NCBI GenBank assembly: GCA_950295325.1
Contig: OX485804.1
Coordinates: 61,534,533 to 61,598,532 of the forward strand
Source of the DNA: Polytrichum commune
Lineage: Eukaryota; Streptophyta; Polytrichopsida; Polytrichales; Polytrichaceae
Reading direction: 5' to 3'
DNA length: 64,000 bases
In this document: positions 24,900 through 37,289 of the stretch, in pieces
Position numbering within the stretch: position 1 is the stretch's first letter
Layout of the letters: each line of letters begins with the position of its first letter
Made by a program: the position numbers and the translations under genes
The notes under the pieces: model-generated
Seen by the model: only the letters and a program-made list of their open reading frames with translations
Told to the model about the DNA's origin: nothing
The model's database searches: none

Positions 24900-25620
24900 T
24901 CGGCAATTGTCCATTTTAGAGCTTTGAACCCGCAATTGCCTCACCACACATGCAACGTCATTGTTCACCCCTTCCATATCGAGGAAGGAACCATGTCATC
25001 TAGCCCATCACACTCATGTGTGCGACTTGTGAGTTGTCAATGATGTATATTTCACTCAAAGCCCCAAACCAAACACAAACACCCATGACACCCTCCCACA
25101 CTCACACAATCCAATTTATTGAATTCACATACTGCCATGATAGATTCCCTAAACAAGCCCTCTCACATAAGCACACCAAATACGACCCAGTAATCAATAC
25201 CATACAAAACAATGGATGGAAAACCAACCCCCTCATCACCATCACAACCGGAGTAAGAGGAGCCATACACGAACACTCCATAAATAAACTGACCAACCTC
25301 AAAATTTTAAAATCCAACATCAAGACCCTCATGAAGAATATACACCGGAACGCCATCAAATATTTCACTTACCTTCTCCTAAAGAAAAGGAAACTAGAAA
25401 ATAAACAAACCTTTGTCCCACCCCCATAAGGCCCTATGATTACTAATGCAATGCACAAGCCCACCTCCCAAAGGAGGCATAACACCCCATGTTGCATTAT
25501 GAACTATTGTGATCAACATTTGGTAAACGGGCTCACATTCACGCTGGTATATAATACGGGCATAATTTTTTTCTTTTTTCCTTTTTCCTTTTTTTTCTTT
25601 GTCAATGCTACTTCATAATT
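24900..25620 (+). pseudogene. LINE 3' fragment with nuclease-like domain, copy 2
   Basis: The longest uninterrupted version on the plus strand (25016-25429, 137 codons). In order it shows CATCELS at the position of the second CxC pair, IEFTYCHDRFP, KHTKYDPVINTI, GWKTNPLITITTGVRGAIHEH and a basic LLLKKRKLENKQ end. The KPD motif seen in the 51-kb copy is not preserved. The 3' flank, 25430-25600, aligns with the LINE/SINE 3' domain (CCTCCCAAAGG, ATAACACCCC, AACGGGCTCACATTCACGC) and ends in a T/C-rich tail. Known REL-type LINEs place such a nuclease after the reverse transcriptase; the reverse transcriptase is absent here, as expected for 5' truncation. Confidence 0.7.
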
Positions 25621-27425
25621 GCCTTCAACATCATTCTTGTTTTTTCTCTCTTTTCACCCAAAATACACGTGTTTAAAAAAGATTGGAATGCATGTTGAGA
25701 ACTTGTTAAACTATTCTACACTCAATAATGAATATACTTGAGAAGACCTATAGGATCGTTCAAGAAGAAATATAACATTCACTTTGATTAAAAAATCATG
25801 ATATGAAAAATTTGAGAAATGAATTCTAAAAATTTAAAGTAAATAAAACAATTGAATAATAACATCCAATGCACCCCTCCCCAACCCCCCCCCCCTTTAG
25901 CTTGTAATTAAGAAGGGACAAATGGTAAGTTTGGTGGGGTTGGCGTAGTACGGCCTTCAACGACAATTGTGTCAACACCCATGTGCCCTTATCCTCGTTG
26001 TTGGCCCTTTCCAAAATATGTATAAGATAAGTGTTGGTTTTGGTTATATGTACCTTATGCGGGCCCTCTAAATGGTATATGGCAAGGCTTGTAGTGAAAA
26101 CTGAACACCAAAATCACGAGCTTCTCAATGAAATTGCACATGGAGCTCAACAACACACACCATTCTAGGCTCAATGTCATTGCTTAAAGAGAGTGAAGTA
26201 AAATCTTCATGTTGACCTCCTACAACTTTCGCACATCAAGCCCAAGATCTTTTTACATATTGACCTTATGTTGTTCATTTTCCTTCAAATTGAAGGTTGC
26301 AAGGCTAGGCTTAAAGGGTATGTGAGGCAAATATGTGATGTAGTTGGTGTCCTTAACCAACTTGGTGGGCTCCATGTCATCATTTTTGTTAGAAATTAAA
26401 CAAGTTCCTCATAAATTAAGACTATGTACATAGCTTTAGGTTGAAATCTTTTAAGTCTCCCAAGAACATGTAGGTTTGTGACGTATCAAAACATGAAAGT
26501 AGATGATGACTATTTATGGATGATATTGCAAGGAAAAATATTTTAATATATGTACTATTTTGAGTAAATTATTGCATATGAAATATGTAATGATTATAAG
26601 TCTTAGTCTCATTTTTCATTTAATTGTGGTCTGATGTGCATTTCTTGATGGAACACTAAAAGTCCAAACCGTGCATAATGAATGCATTCTATAGAAGATT
26701 GCTCACAACTTATGTTCCTTGAGGAGTGATTTATGGACATGGAAACCTTTATTATTTTCATGAAATTTTTTTCTTGTTGCATTCAACTAGTGAATGAACA
26801 TATATTAGTTGAGCAATTTATTTTAACACATTGGCGAATAAACCAAAAATGAAAAAATCTTCTTATCTAATATTTGGTATATTTTTTCGCCACAAGTAGT
26901 TACATATGCCATTTAAACATTTGATTCAAGAAGTTTGAACGAGACAATTCAAAAAATCAAGAGCTTTTATTTTATAAACATGACCAAAGACAAACTACAA
27001 TTGGGTTTTATCTTGTAACTAGTTTGGGATCCAATTTTGGTATGATCTTGTAGCTATTTTTGTAAATTCCATGCATATAACAGGTGCCTCACCTGGAGAG
27101 TTCAAACACACTCTTTCTTGTTTGAATGTGTCAAGGTTTGTTTTCTTCGTTACTTTCAAAGATATGATAAAACCACACGTTTCTTTATACCACCATGTGA
27201 CAATTGAGTAGGCCCACATAATTGACCTTGAACTTACTAAATCTAGTTCATCAAGAAAGGATAGTGTAAATAGGCTTGTAATGAATTAAAATAATAAAAG
27301 ACATGTGAATTATATAACTATGAACTTCACATTAAAAAATGAAGGAAAAAAAACAGATTGAAGGAGGTCATAGTCCAATAAAAAGGGATGTAACTCTTGG
27401 GGTCAAAGCATATGGCTATTGATAG
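25621..27425. other. unclassified intergenic DNA
   Basis: A degraded family E/F first part lies at 25706-25815, and another short piece (CATTCTAGGCTCAATG) at 26161. A C11 run lies at 25885-25895. No gene is seen. Confidence 0.4.
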
Positions 27426-27440
27426 GTATAAATAGGGAGA
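27424..27440 (+). promoter_or_regulatory. possible TATA box, LTR or gene promoter
   Basis: GGTATAAATAGGGAG is a strong plant-type TATA box, with an AATAAAAAGG stretch about 45 bp upstream. No downstream coding sequence is recognised, so it may mark an old LTR. Confidence 0.25.
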
Positions 27441-28154
27441 ATTTTCTTTTGACTATGGGGATTACAATTGTATGATTGAGTGACATTGAAACTCTATTGA
27501 ATTATAGATCTTCATAGGTTCTCTTTGGTAGTCTAGGAATCGGTGTATGGGGTAAGTGATTTACATTCAATCAAGTTTGACTATTGTTTGAATGAATTGA
27601 GGAACCACCAAGGAGTTTGTATTGATTATCTTAGATCCTCATAAATTTGACTTTATGTAATTCAAAGTGTGATAATGTTTTTGATCAAAGTTGTAATTTT
27701 GTTTAAGAGATTAATTGAGATTGTTTTGACTTGCATGTCTATAATGGAATTGAAATATTCAACAATGATCCATATTGAGCATGAAGGATTAAAGCAGATA
27801 GTTTACGAAGAAAGGTTATTGTCTATCCGAGTGTAATTCCGCATAGCGAAGCACCTTAAATTAAGAGGTTCATTATGGGTGGTTGGATATTTAAGGAGTA
27901 ATTGAAAGTGAAATTGGGGAAGTCAATTGATTGTTCATTATTGGATGTGGGAGAATTTTTTACTAGAAACCAAGGAAAACAATTTTTATTGCTCAACCTT
28001 TGTATGTGAGAGAGGTGTGTCAATTTGAATGGAGGATTAAATAAGTTCATACCTAGGATGTTTGTAATACACAAGTAAAGTAACATCACTCAAAAGAAGA
28101 GGTCATAAAGTTGTCGATGTTTATGAGAGAAATTCATAGAGCCTTGGCTTGTGT
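27441..28154. other. unclassified DNA downstream of the TATA motif
   Basis: Plus frames at about 27800-28080 look faintly protein-like but are broken by stops, and no family is recognised. Confidence 0.3.
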
Positions 28155-28700
28155 GAATACTAGTGATGGCATGTGCCGGACACCGGCTCGGTAACTATAT
28201 CATTCATCAAAAATATATTGAGAATCTAAAAATACAATGGATTTCACGTTTTAAACTAATGATTATCAATGATATTGTGAATCTCTTCTTGAGAGTAAAG
28301 TTTGTTTGAAGAAAATTCTAAAGGTATTCCAATCTCGCTCTTCTCAATGTTGATTGTATTAGGTTGATCCACGAACCTCAAGAATCTCACTTGACCCTTC
28401 CAAGAGACATAGGCCCCATCAAAATAGTGGTGATCATTACCATTATGTCTTCTTTAACCAATGAATTGTGTTTGTTGTTCTTAGAATAATACATTTAGTG
28501 TACTTGTTAAAGTACATTGTTGCCCACCTTGGAGAGAAGTTGCTTATGGAATTGGGTGCTTCTACCTTATGTGTTGTGAACACTTATTCCCAAAACTTTG
28601 TGATGTGGCTGAATATTATTAGGCTACACATATCATGGTCTTTAGTGTCATTTAGTATTCGAAGTTACACAATACTACAATTTACAAGTGAATGCTCATG
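28155..28700. repeat. dispersed repeat family J, copy 2
   Basis: Aligns with 8745-9110: both begin ACTAGTGATGG and contain GGACAC(C/T)GGCTCGGT, a CTTCTTGAGA block, a CCAA(C/T)CTCGCT block, and further on an ATGGT-TAGTGTCA word. The copy is longer than the first, which may be deleted in its middle. Confidence 0.5.
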
Positions 28701-29079
28701 TAAGGTAGTGGGTGCTTAAACCAACACTTTAAGCTATTGCACATGCATATGCTCGTGTGGTTGAAATTGAAAAGAAATACAAAAAAATAAAAAATAAAAT
28801 AAAATTCATGTTAGCCTTTGGGCTAAACATATGTGCAAAGAAAAAGAAAAAGAAACCTTAATCGAATATTTGATGAATATTCAAAGTCAAAACCACTAGC
28901 TTTCTTAAATCAATCCCTAGGCCATGTGTATAATGACCTTGCATATGATGAGGATCTCCACCTTCATTTCCCATAACCAACACAACATAATTGAGTCCTA
29001 GACCCAAGCTAGATTAAAGCCCAACTACACTAAATATGATATTTAATGTCATCAATTCTGATTGTCTTGCTCAATACGA
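28701..29079. other. unclassified intergenic DNA
   Basis: A-rich with AAATAAAATAAAAT runs. No gene is seen. Confidence 0.4.
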
Positions 29080-29260
29080 ATTGCAAACTGCAGTATAGTG
29101 TCACCAACAATAAATGTTAACCCAACATTATTTGTCATTTATTGTGAATTTGTTTGAGGGCTTATAGATCTACAATTTTGCAATTATTGTCATTTACTAA
29201 ATGATTTTTCATGCAAATTTCAATCATCCATGAAAACATTTCATCACAAATTGCTGTCAA
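29080..29260. repeat. dispersed repeat family H, copy 2
   Basis: Matches 11620-11790, for example AATTTCAATCATCCATGA and AACATTTCATCACA. Confidence 0.45.
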
Positions 29261-30580
29261 GAGAAGGTAGGGTTTCCGCCAATGGATAAACTCATCCATC
29301 ATCCATGACACTATTTGTTCATTTATTCATAAGAAGTGTCATCCGACAAGTTACCATAGTGACACTAAATACCATAGGACATGAATATCATATTTAGTGT
29401 AGAAATGGTGCGCAAAGCCACATGGCCACCTCCATGATCAACCGGTTCACTTTCGAAACCGTCACCTTGCATCATGGGTACTGACCCCTTGCATCTTGGG
29501 AACCAACCCTCTTTGTGCCCATAATTGGTTTTTTTCTTTTCTTTGTGGGCCTACCTCCTTGGATTTGTAAGTAGAATGGCTATAAACGTTCCTCCCCCCT
29601 GCCCCCCCCCCATGTATAGAATAGGCATTGACAAGCCACACCTATGTGTGGTGGGTGGTGGTGGTGCATCTATGTGGGTGTTATGTTGGTGGTGTGGGTC
29701 TAGGTATTGGCATGGAGGGTTGGTTGGAAGGTTATGGAGTCTGTAGTTAGTTTTTGCTCTCATTTAAGGTAACCCAAAACCCAGGGTACAAACTCTCAAG
29801 GAAGGCTTTACTAGTGTCTATTACATGCATTTGTCACTTCATAGTTCATTAATTAGACCAGAGGGTTGCTATCTTCACTCTAAAACGTCTCTTATCCATC
29901 TTTTACTCTCTTCTCCATAAGGTTTCCTCTCACTGTTTCCTATTCAGTGGGGTATGTGTGAGAGTAAGCTGTAGTTTCCATCTCGTCATGAGATTTTGTA
30001 TAACAATAGTCAAGAGAGAACAATAATTCTTGAGTATCACAATTGTCTTTGGTAACCATTGGCCAATGTATTTTCAATTCACAATAATACCTTCATTAAT
30101 TGGTCAATGTTGATTCCAATACAAGACAACTTTTTTATTTATTGATTCCAAGATTTAATCATTACTCACAACTTATGCAACTAACAACAATTAGCATGTC
30201 AAGCTATAACAACAACAACAACAACAAGATCTTGGTCGCCCTGCACAACTTGCAACAACAACAACCATGGTAACACACAAGACGATAGTTGATCTTGTTA
30301 ATGTGCATTTCATACTCAAAGATCAAGTCTCTTGACTAAGTATCAATTTAAGACCCAACTTTAGACTAGAATAACTCATGCCTAAATCTCCTTGATATTC
30401 CAAAGTTCATCTTATTTTAAATGCACTTAATTCTTCTTAAATTCTCACTTCCCCGCTAATCAACTAATCAAAAGTGATTTCTCATCACCTTAGTTCATTG
30501 AGGTTCTCTCATTAAACTCACTCTTCAAATTATATTCCTATCAGCCTAAAATTCAGGATTCAACTATAATTTCATTCGGC
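29261..30580. other. unclassified intergenic DNA
   Basis: A C10 run lies at 29602-29611, a G/T-biased patch at 29640-29760, and (AAC)n tracts at 30208-30270. No gene is seen. Confidence 0.4.
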
Positions 30581-31260
30581 TCAACTATTCACTTTTCTTA
30601 GTATTGCCTCTTACAGGCTCAACTAAAAGCAATCATACCGCTTCATGGACTGACACTTGGCCTTTCGGCTTCCCTATACTGCCTACATTAGGTTTCCACT
30701 CAAGCCAATAGTATCCTTCTCGGACTGACCCAACTCCTCCCTCTCACAGGGTAATCCGAATTGCCAGTCAACCACATTCACAACTCGACCTCTGCTTCAT
30801 CAGACAATTTTTCAACTCCCTCACTCTCCCTCTCACAAGATCGCCTCTCTTCCAGAGCTATTCGATTATAGTTTCACTATGTTCGATCCCTTTTTCGGCC
30901 AACACTCCATTACTCTGCGCCAATTAATTACATCCTTCTTAGTTCAAATCAACAACACACTTCCAACAAAGTTTGGTAATCCGCAATCACTGCGGTAATT
31001 ACTCAAAAAGGAAAATAGTTCAACAATTATACTCGCCCGCTCGTAAGGCTGAGGGAGATAAGCCTATAGTTTAACTATTCGCTCAACGATAATCAGAGAA
31101 TGCATGCTTGCTTCTCCCTCGCCAACCCTCTTAGCTAGGTGGGGAAGACTATAGTTATCAACCGTCTATGGCCTCCTAAGGCCAAGCCTATAGTTATAAC
31201 TACCCTAGCCAATGGTTCAATTATTTTCATCCACTTGGACGTACTTCATCCGAGATTTAA
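30581..31260. other. block with recurrent CTATAGTT words
   Basis: GATTATAGTTTCACTA (30864), GCCTATAGTTTAACTA (31061), GACTATAGTTATCAAC (31147), GCCTATAGTTATAACT (31187) and ACTTATAGTTAAACTA (31265) recur at irregular spacing. GC content is higher than in the flanks. It may be an old LTR or repeat edge. No coding sequence is seen. Confidence 0.35.
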
Positions 31261-33921
31261 CTATCTACTTATAGTTAAACTAATTGGCCAAAAATTCGGC
31301 TCACAAAGTCTTTGAAGGATTGTAAGGCATTTTGGATCCATCTTGTTTATTAGATGTTCTTTGCATATGTTGGGGAGTGGGCTTATTGCTATGTTAAATG
31401 CAAATATGTGTGTGTGGGGGGGGGGGGGGCAGGGGCGGGGTGATATGATGTGAGGAATTTGTTGTGTCGGAGTAGGTGTATTGAGGGGTTGTTTGTCCAT
31501 TGTGTAGTTTAGGTGATTGAGGTATGGGTCAAAGAGGTTGGCAAGGTGTGCACAATGTTGTTTTAGTTGTAGTGTATTTGGGGTAAAATATTGTTTTGGT
31601 CTTTGGTGATATTCTTTGGGAAGTCCATGTAGCAGTGTTGTAATTGGCCATGTATTATGTGCTAGCATGAGGCTCAAGTCGTAGAGGCGTTTGATGTATT
31701 TGGGGTTTTGGTGGTGAGGGTTTGTTATGGTATAATATGTGATAGTGATTATTGAAGTCATGAATAGTATGTACTTGGTGTGGCAAGACTTGTGGTTGAT
31801 GTGTGGGATATGAGTAGCTTGAGGTGGGTGCATATGTGTTAGTGGTTTATTATAAGGTTGTGGGTGAGTAATTTGTTGTTTATTTTTGTTGTATGGGTTG
31901 TGTGTATTGTTTGCTACTTTGTGTGTGGGATTTGTGTTTACTTCCATGGGGAGTGTATGGGATAGGGTTAATATGATGACTAGTATCTTCATGCTTGGGC
32001 ATGGGAGGTGAAACTTTGGTAGTTTAGGTGTTTTTATGGTTGTGGAGTATGAGTGGTGGTATGGTGTCTTGTATGATGTGCATTTATTTTGTTTATCCAT
32101 ATGCATTTAGGGATGATTATGAATATCTTTAGAGGTAATCTTAATGCACTTTTGTTGAACATGTATGTATAACCACATAGACATATAGTTATCCAATAGG
32201 CGATGTGGGGCTTGCACATTTCATTTATGAGGAGGGTAAGAAGACATTTAGTAGAGATGTGGATAAGAAGTGGCTCTATGCTAAGTAAGCTAGCCCTAGT
32301 AGTGACTCTAGTGGTATTCTATTTATTAGGAGGGTTGTAAGCTAGGTGAGGGATTTGAGGGTTAACATGACTATGTGGGTTGTGTGGCCTAGGGGCGCTT
32401 GGAGTTGGAGTGGGTGGCCTCCCATGTGTGTGGTGTTAATGAAAGTACTTGGACCTTAGTGATTTGTGGTGGCGAATCTTTGGTAGAGGCTTGGAAACAA
32501 TGTAGCAAGACTTTGCATTATCGCATGTATCTTTTGTTGAGGCATTTGAAATTTCATGGCCATGTTGCCAAGGATCTTGTGAATGGTGACGGCTTGGTGT
32601 ATGTTGGTGACAGTTGCCACATCTAATTTGGTGTTGGTGTTGTGGTTAATGGCTGTGGTGAATTGAGTGAACTTATTGTCAATTTTCTCTTCCCATTCTA
32701 GGATAGATTTACTGAAATATTTCTCCAAAAAAATGGGGTGATGTGGGCATTGCTCATGGCCTTAAGCTATTGGGCTATTGTTTCCCTCATCTACACTTGC
32801 ACTAACCAAATTGCAATCTTGGTGGGATTTGCTTCGTCGATGCTTCCTTTGTAAGGCATGAAATCTACTCTCCTCCCAAATATCTAAATGAATTTGTATA
32901 TCCATTCGAAGTAGGTGGCGGTGTTGAGGCATTGGATGTGGCACTATTCAGATTGCTTGTCCTCCACGTGGTTGACGATGCCTCCAAAGTTGAAACCTAC
33001 AATGTTTCTGTCGCCAAACTTGTTCTTGAGAATCATGACAATTGATGTTTGAGTCTCCTTTTGGGGAGGTTATTTGCCACAAGGGTGGTGTTAATGCAGA
33101 GCTCCACTAAGTCCACTTGCCTCCATGTCTCTTGTGCGGTTCACATGGATCTTCTCATGATGATATGCAAGCCCATAGTCCAAGATGGAATCTCGGGCTT
33201 CTTTGGATATGAGGGTACAAAAGACGAAGTCTTTAGTGGTGTCAGGCTTGGTTAGGCTCATGAACTTAGATTGCTTTCTTTCATAGTAACTCTTTTACTA
33301 ATGTGGGGAAGAGATTATGTGCATGAATATCTCTCAATGTATCCCCGTTGAGGTTTAGACGAAGGTTTCTAGCTTGTCACACGAAGAGTTGGAAGCTCTT
33401 ATCATTTCCTCCACTTCCAACTCTAAAGGAAAAACACGTGTACCTTGGCGAAGTGTGAAGTCCATCCACTTGTGGCTTCTAAAGGTGGATTTTGGTGAAC
33501 CTTGCCCAATTTTTGGTGATTGAGCTTGAGCCAATGTCCAAGGGATTGGAGTAATACATGCAAAGGGAGATATCCATCTTGCGAAGCCTTGCATATATGT
33601 ATTTCTTATGTCACTCTTAGTCATGGTCCTAAAGCCCATGTCGAACAAGATGGTGATGTGGTACCCCTTGAATAGTCCCGATTGCCGGTTGATCTTAAGA
33701 TGTGGGAGTTGTGTGAAATGGAAGTATTGACCCCGTACTGCATCTAGGCGTTCGTTGGGATAGAGCTTTTGAGAGACACTTGGGAAGGCATGCCTTAAAG
33801 TGAGAATACCCCACCCATACGAGTTAGTATAGGCACCATAGAAAGAGACACCTAGCCTGGACAAATTATTCATCTTCCTTAAACCCCTCCTAAGATGGCT
33901 AGAAAAACATGACATAGGCAA
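31261..33921 (-). pseudogene. decayed LINE 5' half (ORF1-like plus C/A-rich ORF)
   Basis: Read on the minus strand, a 188-codon frame (33921-33355) is followed, with shifts, by a frame at about 33040-32760 that is broken by only a few TAG codons. It includes KNKFGDRNIVGFNFGG and FGRRVDFMPYKGSIDEANP. A 90-codon frame with a helical, Gln-rich sequence (32728-32456) follows, then a 281-codon Pro/Thr/His-rich frame (32106-31261). The C/A-rich coding strand matches the LINE relics elsewhere in the window. I infer the first ORF and the start of the second ORF of the same LINE group. Direct homology cannot be shown here, because the other copies lack this part. Confidence 0.45.
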
Positions 33922-34029
33922 TCACTTTAACACCTTGCACACCAGGTGCAACACTATCACATTCGCAAATAAGACCTTGCCTTAGTGATTGACAATATCC
34001 ACAATATGGAACTACAAATCCACAAATTA

Positions 34030-35560
34030 CAAACATTTGCATAATGGTCCAACATGGACATGTAGCTCACCAAATGCACCATGAATGGATGGCCAAGCAA
34101 ATCCAACCTATGACTAAACAACTTTCAAGGATCATCCAAGCCCAAAATATCATATACAAAAGTAAATCTTCCCTACCCTTTTCCAAAACAAACCCTACGC
34201 AAACCTTGAAAATACATACAGCCTCGTCTCACTTATGGAAAATCCGAAAGCAAATAACCACCAACAAAGCCAAAAATCATTATAAACTACTAATGACCTC
34301 CCCTTAACAAGATCAAACAAAACATCAAGATCCTAGATATGGTAATCAAGCTAGGAATCACCTACACATACTATACAATACCGTTTTCTGAAATGGACAT
34401 TGAAAAAGTACATAATTCCTCAACAAACGCACCAAAAGGCATATGCAACTTCCCAAAAAGCACAACCAACATCTTCACCAACATTCACACAAAAGATTCC
34501 AACATAGAAACAATCTCATTACTACCAACTTATGTACATTGCAAAGGGCAACAAAATATTCAAGCACTTACTGATCAAATACAACTATGCACCATCTACC
34601 AAGGATTAACAAAATGCATATCCACTCACTGCGCCTCCACAAGCTAAATACCAAGTATGCAAAAGATTTTCTATTCCCCAAACCTTAATTATGCTAGAAA
34701 GAGAATTCAAAATCCATGTCAACATCACCGGCCATGCCTTCCCCATGAAAACCACTCCCCTACAAGATAAATGGCAAGCCAACCCCATATACACATCACT
34801 ACCCTTTGAAACCAAGGAAAACAAAAACAATACCTCAACAAATTCTAAATGTATAGCATCACCGCCCTCCAACATATACAAAACACAAGCCTTTCCGCTA
34901 TACTAATTCCACACGAATATTGAACAAATTACCACCACACCCCCAAACTCATACAAGAAAGCTCTTATAATAGCCAATATATTATTCTTGCCAACTCTCC
35001 CCCAACCAACACCATCCCAAATAGTTGACATGCCCATATACAACAACCATGACTTCACACACCCAAGTGACATACCAGAGCGATCCAAGAAATAGTTGAA
35101 ACCCAAACAACCATTAGAAAAGGACATGGGGTGCACAATCCATCAAAACACATTACCTCTTTTCTGTAAAGAATCAAATAAATATGCAAAGCAACAATAT
35201 AAAACATGTTTTTATATATATAAATAATAGATCAAGCAACAACACCTAAGGGCCAATGGAATAACACACAAGGTAACACACAAATATGTTGAGAAGAAGT
35301 TGAACTCCTCTTTAAAGACAACGTCATGCTAGAACGCAATCTACTCCACTTTACTAAATACAATAATGTTACATACACCAAACAAACCAAAGACAAATGC
35401 AAAAGTTGCCTCAATTACACCAATCCAAAGATTTGAAAAAGATTTGTCATTGCTTACAATAGGTTATGGGCCCACATCTTGCGCTCCAAATGGTCGAAAT
35501 CTTGTTGTCTACAGTCTGTTGTACAATTTCTTGATCTCTGATTACAAAGTTGTTTTTCCT
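34030..35560 (+). pseudogene. decayed LINE middle part (RT thumb/linker)
   Basis: Three plus frames follow each other (34044-34307, 34339-34647, 34691-34906). They read like the region after the catalytic core of a non-LTR reverse transcriptase: KLGITYTYYTIPFSE, then ICNFPKSTTNIFTNIH, then ISLLPTYVHCKGQQNIQAL and LCTIYQGLTK. Weaker pieces continue to about 35545. The core motifs of the polymerase and the downstream nuclease domain are missing. C/A-rich composition links it to the other LINE relics. It stands head to head with the ORF1-like part on the opposite strand. Confidence 0.5.
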
Positions 35561-35733
35561 TCTTGAAGGGATAGTGCGTTTTTTTTTTCCCCCCTCTTCC
35601 AAATCCAACCATGTCACCCTATCCAACCAATAATGTAACCCAAATAAATAGATTATCGCATCCAACCCATAGTCCAAATCCAAGGCTCAAAAATGCACAC
35701 ATATAACCAAAAAGAAAGCTACATTACCACCAT

Positions 35734-35791
35734 CACTGTCTAAAATCTCTATGCCTTTTAATTTTGAAAGGCATAGGGATTTTAGACAGTG
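35734..35791. repeat. near-perfect 58-bp hairpin
   Basis: Two 25-nt arms (35734-35758 and 35767-35791) pair fully apart from one T-G position, leaving the 8-nt loop TAATTTTG. It begins CACTGTC and ends GACAGTG. No target duplication is visible. It could be a miniature foldback element or a small-RNA-type hairpin. Confidence 0.75.
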
Positions 35792-36084
35792 TTCACACAA
35801 ATCAATGTCCACTCATAGGTTAACCAAGCAATTGCCAAACTAAACTTGAAACATGGGTACACTCACACCAAAACATGACAAGTCATGGCCATGAACTCCT
35901 CATGTATCCAAACCAAATTCCATACTCTAATTGCCCTCACTGCTACCAACCCAATCATCATTATGTTCCTCTGCCTCTATATCCACAAATGGCAAGACAA
36001 GAAGATCATAATGTGTAAATCTATAATACACAAGGCAACGTGCTTACAAAGTGTTTGCAAGTTATAAAACCAAAATAAAAAATG
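35792..36084. other. C/A-rich stretch, unclassified
   Basis: The strand bias resembles the LINE fragments, and a 60-codon plus frame (35885-36067) is open, but no motif of the LINE family is seen. Confidence 0.3.
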
Positions 36085-36152
36085 GACCAAAAAGTGTGGA
36101 ATCTTGGTTTCGTTACCGAAACCATTATTCCACTCCTTATCGACTTTTTTTA
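36085..36152. repeat. foldback hairpin, member 1 of a pair
   Basis: The stem GTGGAAT..TGGTTTCG (36096-36112) pairs with CGAAACCA..ATTCCAC (36117-36133) around the loop TTAC, with two internal mismatches. Outside the stem are GACCAAAAAG on the left and a T7 run on the right, the same layout as the hairpin at 36411-36452. Confidence 0.65.
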
Positions 36153-36355
36153 TGTATTTCTTAAAGATTGAGGGTTATAGCAAGAGATGAGTAGGGGGTG
36201 GTGGATCAAACCCAGCCCCTTTGCAAAGGCAAGTGCAATTTAATTGCTAAGTACTCAATACAGAGATGCTCAAAGGGGAGGAGGCTGAAAGAGAAACAAC
36301 CAGGCCCCTGACCATGCTAACCACTCAACACATTTAAGCTTGGAGCCATATTAGG

Positions 36356-36498
36356 CCCTTGCAAAAATCTGCAGACCCCACAAATAAAATAAAACAATGA
36401 GACCAAAAAAGCGTGGAAATGTGGTTTCGGTGACGAGACCACATTCTCACGCCCTTTTTTTTAATATTTTTTTTGAAGCCTGCAGATTTCTGCAAGGG
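36356..36498. mobile_element. nested foldback element, 143 bp
   Basis: Outer 19-bp inverted repeats (36356-36374 and 36480-36498) differ at one base. Inside them an 18-bp stem (36411-36428 / 36435-36452, loop GGTGAC) resembles the hairpin at 36096-36133: both carry TGGTTTCG and are preceded by GACCAAAAA and followed by a T run. No target duplication is clear. Confidence 0.65.
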
Positions 36499-36529
36499 TC
36501 TTCAAAATCAATATCCAACCTTTGTGCAT

Positions 36530-37010
36530 ACTACATAAATCCTATGTGAGTCAGAAGTCAACGTTGGAACCTAGCATAGATTTCAACCTCGGAATCAGAG
36601 ACAAGATTCATCATCGAGTTTGCATTCAGAGTTCAACCTAGGAACCAAGTTCAGAATCTGACATTGGAATCTTACTAAGTACTCATACTCGGAACCACAT
36701 TCCACATCCAATCTCGAAATTGCACAATAGATTTCACAGCGGGTTCGCATTCACAATCTGGCATTGGAATCAAATTCAAACACCAAATTTCTAGTCTCAC
36801 TCAGGATTCAACCTTTAAGTCACATTCGAAGTTTGTCCTCAAAATCACATTCTCAATCCAACCTCGGAATCTCTCTCAGGATTCATCCTGGGATTCAAAA
36901 ATTGAAACTGATTTGAACTTCATTTGAACCTGTGTTGGACTTCAATCACACATTCAAACATATTCAAGCTGACTTGCACATTCAAACTGATTCCACCACA
37001 CTCACACTTT
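36530..37010. repeat. degenerate short-period repeat, ~25 bp
   Basis: Variants of CACATTC, CAATC(C/T)AACCTCGGAATC and CAGGATTCA recur throughout with a unit near 25 bp. An example of the least degenerate form is AATCCAACCTCGGAATC (36855-36871). Confidence 0.55.
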
Positions 37011-37054
37011 GATTCAAGATCTTCGGGAAAGTGGGGATATGAAGAATTGTACTT

Positions 37055-37279
37055 GTGTTGCGACTCCCCCTCTCTCTCCATCGCCAACTCCTCGCTCTCC
37101 TCCACCATCTTCTTGCACTCCATCGCCTGCTTCCGCCTCCCTGGCCCGCTCATCGCCCTCCTCTGCACCCTTCGAGACGCTCCATTCCCTCCATGGCCGA
37201 ACTCGAGCTTTGCGTGGTCTCCTCCTTCAACTGGTTTAGGATAATGGAACCGGGTTTAGGGTTTAACGGGAGCTTAAGG
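37055..37279 (+). CDS. candidate host-gene first exon (weak)
   Basis: A GC-rich, CT-rich leader (37065-37190, with CCCTCTCTCTCC) precedes CCTCCATGGCCG, a good plant start context, at 37193. The reading from this ATG runs 29 codons (MAELELCVVSSFNW and onward) to TTAAGG|GTGAGT at 37279/37280, a strong 5' splice-site match. A telobox TTTAGGGTTTA lies at 37255-37265. Against it: no acceptor or second exon is recognised, the protein is unknown, and the frame also runs open past the putative donor to 37423. It may be the edge of a real gene, a captured fragment, or chance. Confidence 0.25.
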
Positions 37280-37289
37280 GTGAGTGGAG

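Noticed and set aside
29525-29763. Overlapping short frames on both strands
   Set aside because: Caused by the biased G/T patch and the C10 run.
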